DNA of 20,665 nt from Bacillota bacterium (GTDB lineage Bacteria > Bacillota > Negativicutes > Sporomusales > Sporomusaceae): positions 1 to 20,665 of the forward strand of contig JAEWGR010000192.1 of NCBI GenBank assembly GCA_023388195.1, read 5' to 3'. Shown here piece after piece: positions 19,845 to 20,665 of the stretch. A program made the translations under genes and the position numbers. Each line of letters starts with the position of its first letter. The stretch's first letter is position 1. The notes under the pieces were generated by a model. That model searched no databases. It was not told the origin of the DNA and saw only the letters and a program-made list of their open reading frames with translations.

Positions 19845-20665
19845 ATGAGTCAAGAAAAAAGGATAAATAAGAAAAAACTGATCGGCATGGCCGGCTTGAT
19901 TGTTGCTGTCATTCTCTGTGGTGGTTTATGGTGGTGGATTAACTATGCCGGGATCGTATCAACCGATGATGCCAGGGTAAAAGGAACGATTGTCGCTGTA
20001 AGTTCGCGGGTATCGGCCCAGGTTGATGAAGTTCTGGTAAGAGAAGGAGATGAGGTTCAAGCCGGACAGATTATAGCCAGGCTTGACAGCAAAGAATTGG
20101 AAGCGCAGGTTGCACAAGCCAGCGCTAATCTGACAGCCGCCCAGGCTAAACTGGCCGGAATTAAAGCCGGCAATAGACCCCAGCAGATTGCCCAGGCTGA
20201 GGCTGGCGCCGAACAGGCAGCAGCCAATCTGGAAAATGCCCAAAAAATATATGAGCGGAGTGAGACCTTGTATAATGAGGGGGCGATATCTGCTCAGCAG
20301 CTTGACTCAGCGAGAACCGCTTTGTCTGTTGCTCAGGCTCAATATCACGCTGCCGGCCAGTCGGTCAGCCTGACCGCAGAAGGCGCACGGCCGGAAGATA
20401 TCCAGGCAGCTGCCGCGCAGGTTGAACAAGCAGCTGCTGCGTTAAAAAATGCTGAACTGCAATTAAATAACACGGTAATTAAAGCGCCTATTGCCGGTGT
20501 TGTTGCCGTAAAATCTGTTGATGCCGGGGAAAGCATATCTGTAGGTCAGGCGTTGGTCAATATTGCCAATTTGAATGATGTATGGGTCGCAGCCAACATC
20601 GACGAGACGAATGTAGGAAAAATGCGGGTTGGTCAGACTGTTGAATTTAGTATTGACGCTTACCC
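19845..20665 (+). CDS. HlyD/EmrA-type membrane fusion protein, 3' end outside window
   Basis: This is the periplasmic adaptor of a multidrug or secretion efflux system, at least 273 aa and cut by the window edge. There is a short basic N-terminus, one membrane anchor (about residues 12-32, with WWWINYAG), then the biotinyl-lipoyl-like half motif VSTDDARVKGTIVAVSSRVSAQVDEVLVREGDEVQAGQIIARLD near 38-82. A long Ala/Gln-rich coiled coil follows (about 85-205), then the second lipoyl half VIKAPIAGVVAVKSVDAGE and the beta-barrel start. An inner-membrane transporter should follow outside the window. The ATG at 19845 follows GGAGGCG. An adaptor of this kind implies an outer membrane, in line with a Negativicutes-type diderm host, though HlyD-like proteins also occur in monoderms. 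Confidence 0.88.
   Translation, partial: MSQEKRINKKKLIGMAGLIVAVILCGGLWWWINYAGIVSTDDARVKGTIVAVSSRVSAQVDEVLVREGDEVQAGQIIARLDSKELEAQVAQASANLTAAQAKLAGIKAGNRPQQIAQAEAGAEQAAANLENAQKIYERSETLYNEGAISAQQLDSARTALSVAQAQYHAAGQSVSLTAEGARPEDIQAAAAQVEQAAAALKNAELQLNNTVIKAPIAGVVAVKSVDAGESISVGQALVNIANLNDVWVAANIDETNVGKMRVGQTVEFSIDAY

Noticed and set aside
1..20665. tRNA or rRNA genes
   Set aside because: I looked through the intergenic regions for cloverleaf-type arms and CCA ends or rRNA-like conserved stretches and saw none.

Overview
The window looks like the genome of an anaerobic, spore-former-type Bacillota, most likely a Negativicutes relative of Sporomusa or Pelosinus. This is an inference from protein character, strong Shine-Dalgarno sites, TTGACA/TATAAT promoters, many intrinsic terminators and the anaerobic enzyme set; nothing here was searched against a database.

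Layout. 1-3480 holds ordinary genes: a ThiF/MoeB-type E1-like enzyme (5' end outside the window) translationally coupled to a YcaQ-type winged-helix protein, then a convergent subgroup-Ic aspartate-type aminotransferase. 3600-19350 is one accessory block centred on a nitrogenase-like reductase. It contains a small NifX-like protein; metN-metI-metQ followed directly by nitrogenase-like component 1 subunits (NifD-like, NifK-like); a small membrane protein, a DUF4418 membrane protein and a fused ABC permease-ATPase; a reverse-strand alpha/beta hydrolase; a NifH-like Fe protein with a NifB-NifX fusion; cysK with an orphan SsuB/TauB-type ATPase; and a tandem-DUF2292 protein with a TatD-linked radical SAM protein. 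19390-20665 starts an unrelated PadR regulator plus HlyD/EmrA-type efflux locus that runs off the window.

How it fits together. H, D, K and B are present, but no NifE, NifN or NifV. The NifD-like protein keeps the cofactor cysteine but not the cofactor histidine. The partners are sulfur genes (methionine-type importer, cysteine synthase, sulfonate-type ATPase, DUF2292). The best hypothesis is a sulfur-salvage nitrogenase-like enzyme, comparable with the methylthio-alkane reductase MarBHDK, using a NifB-derived Fe-S cofactor, and not a dinitrogen-fixing nitrogenase. The substrate is not proven by sequence.

The most striking signal is regulatory. Nine copies of a 24-28 nt RNA-like element sit in the leaders of all seven transcription units of this block, on both strands. 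Each has a lower stem P1, an asymmetric UGA / AG internal loop and a covarying stem P2. In every copy the 3' side of P1 is also the base of an intrinsic terminator, so the two folds exclude each other. This looks like an undescribed antitermination element or small riboswitch that defines a sulfur / nitrogenase-like regulon. Two copies of a second structured intergenic repeat lie directly behind two of these attenuators. metN has no canonical start codon and appears to start at AUC.
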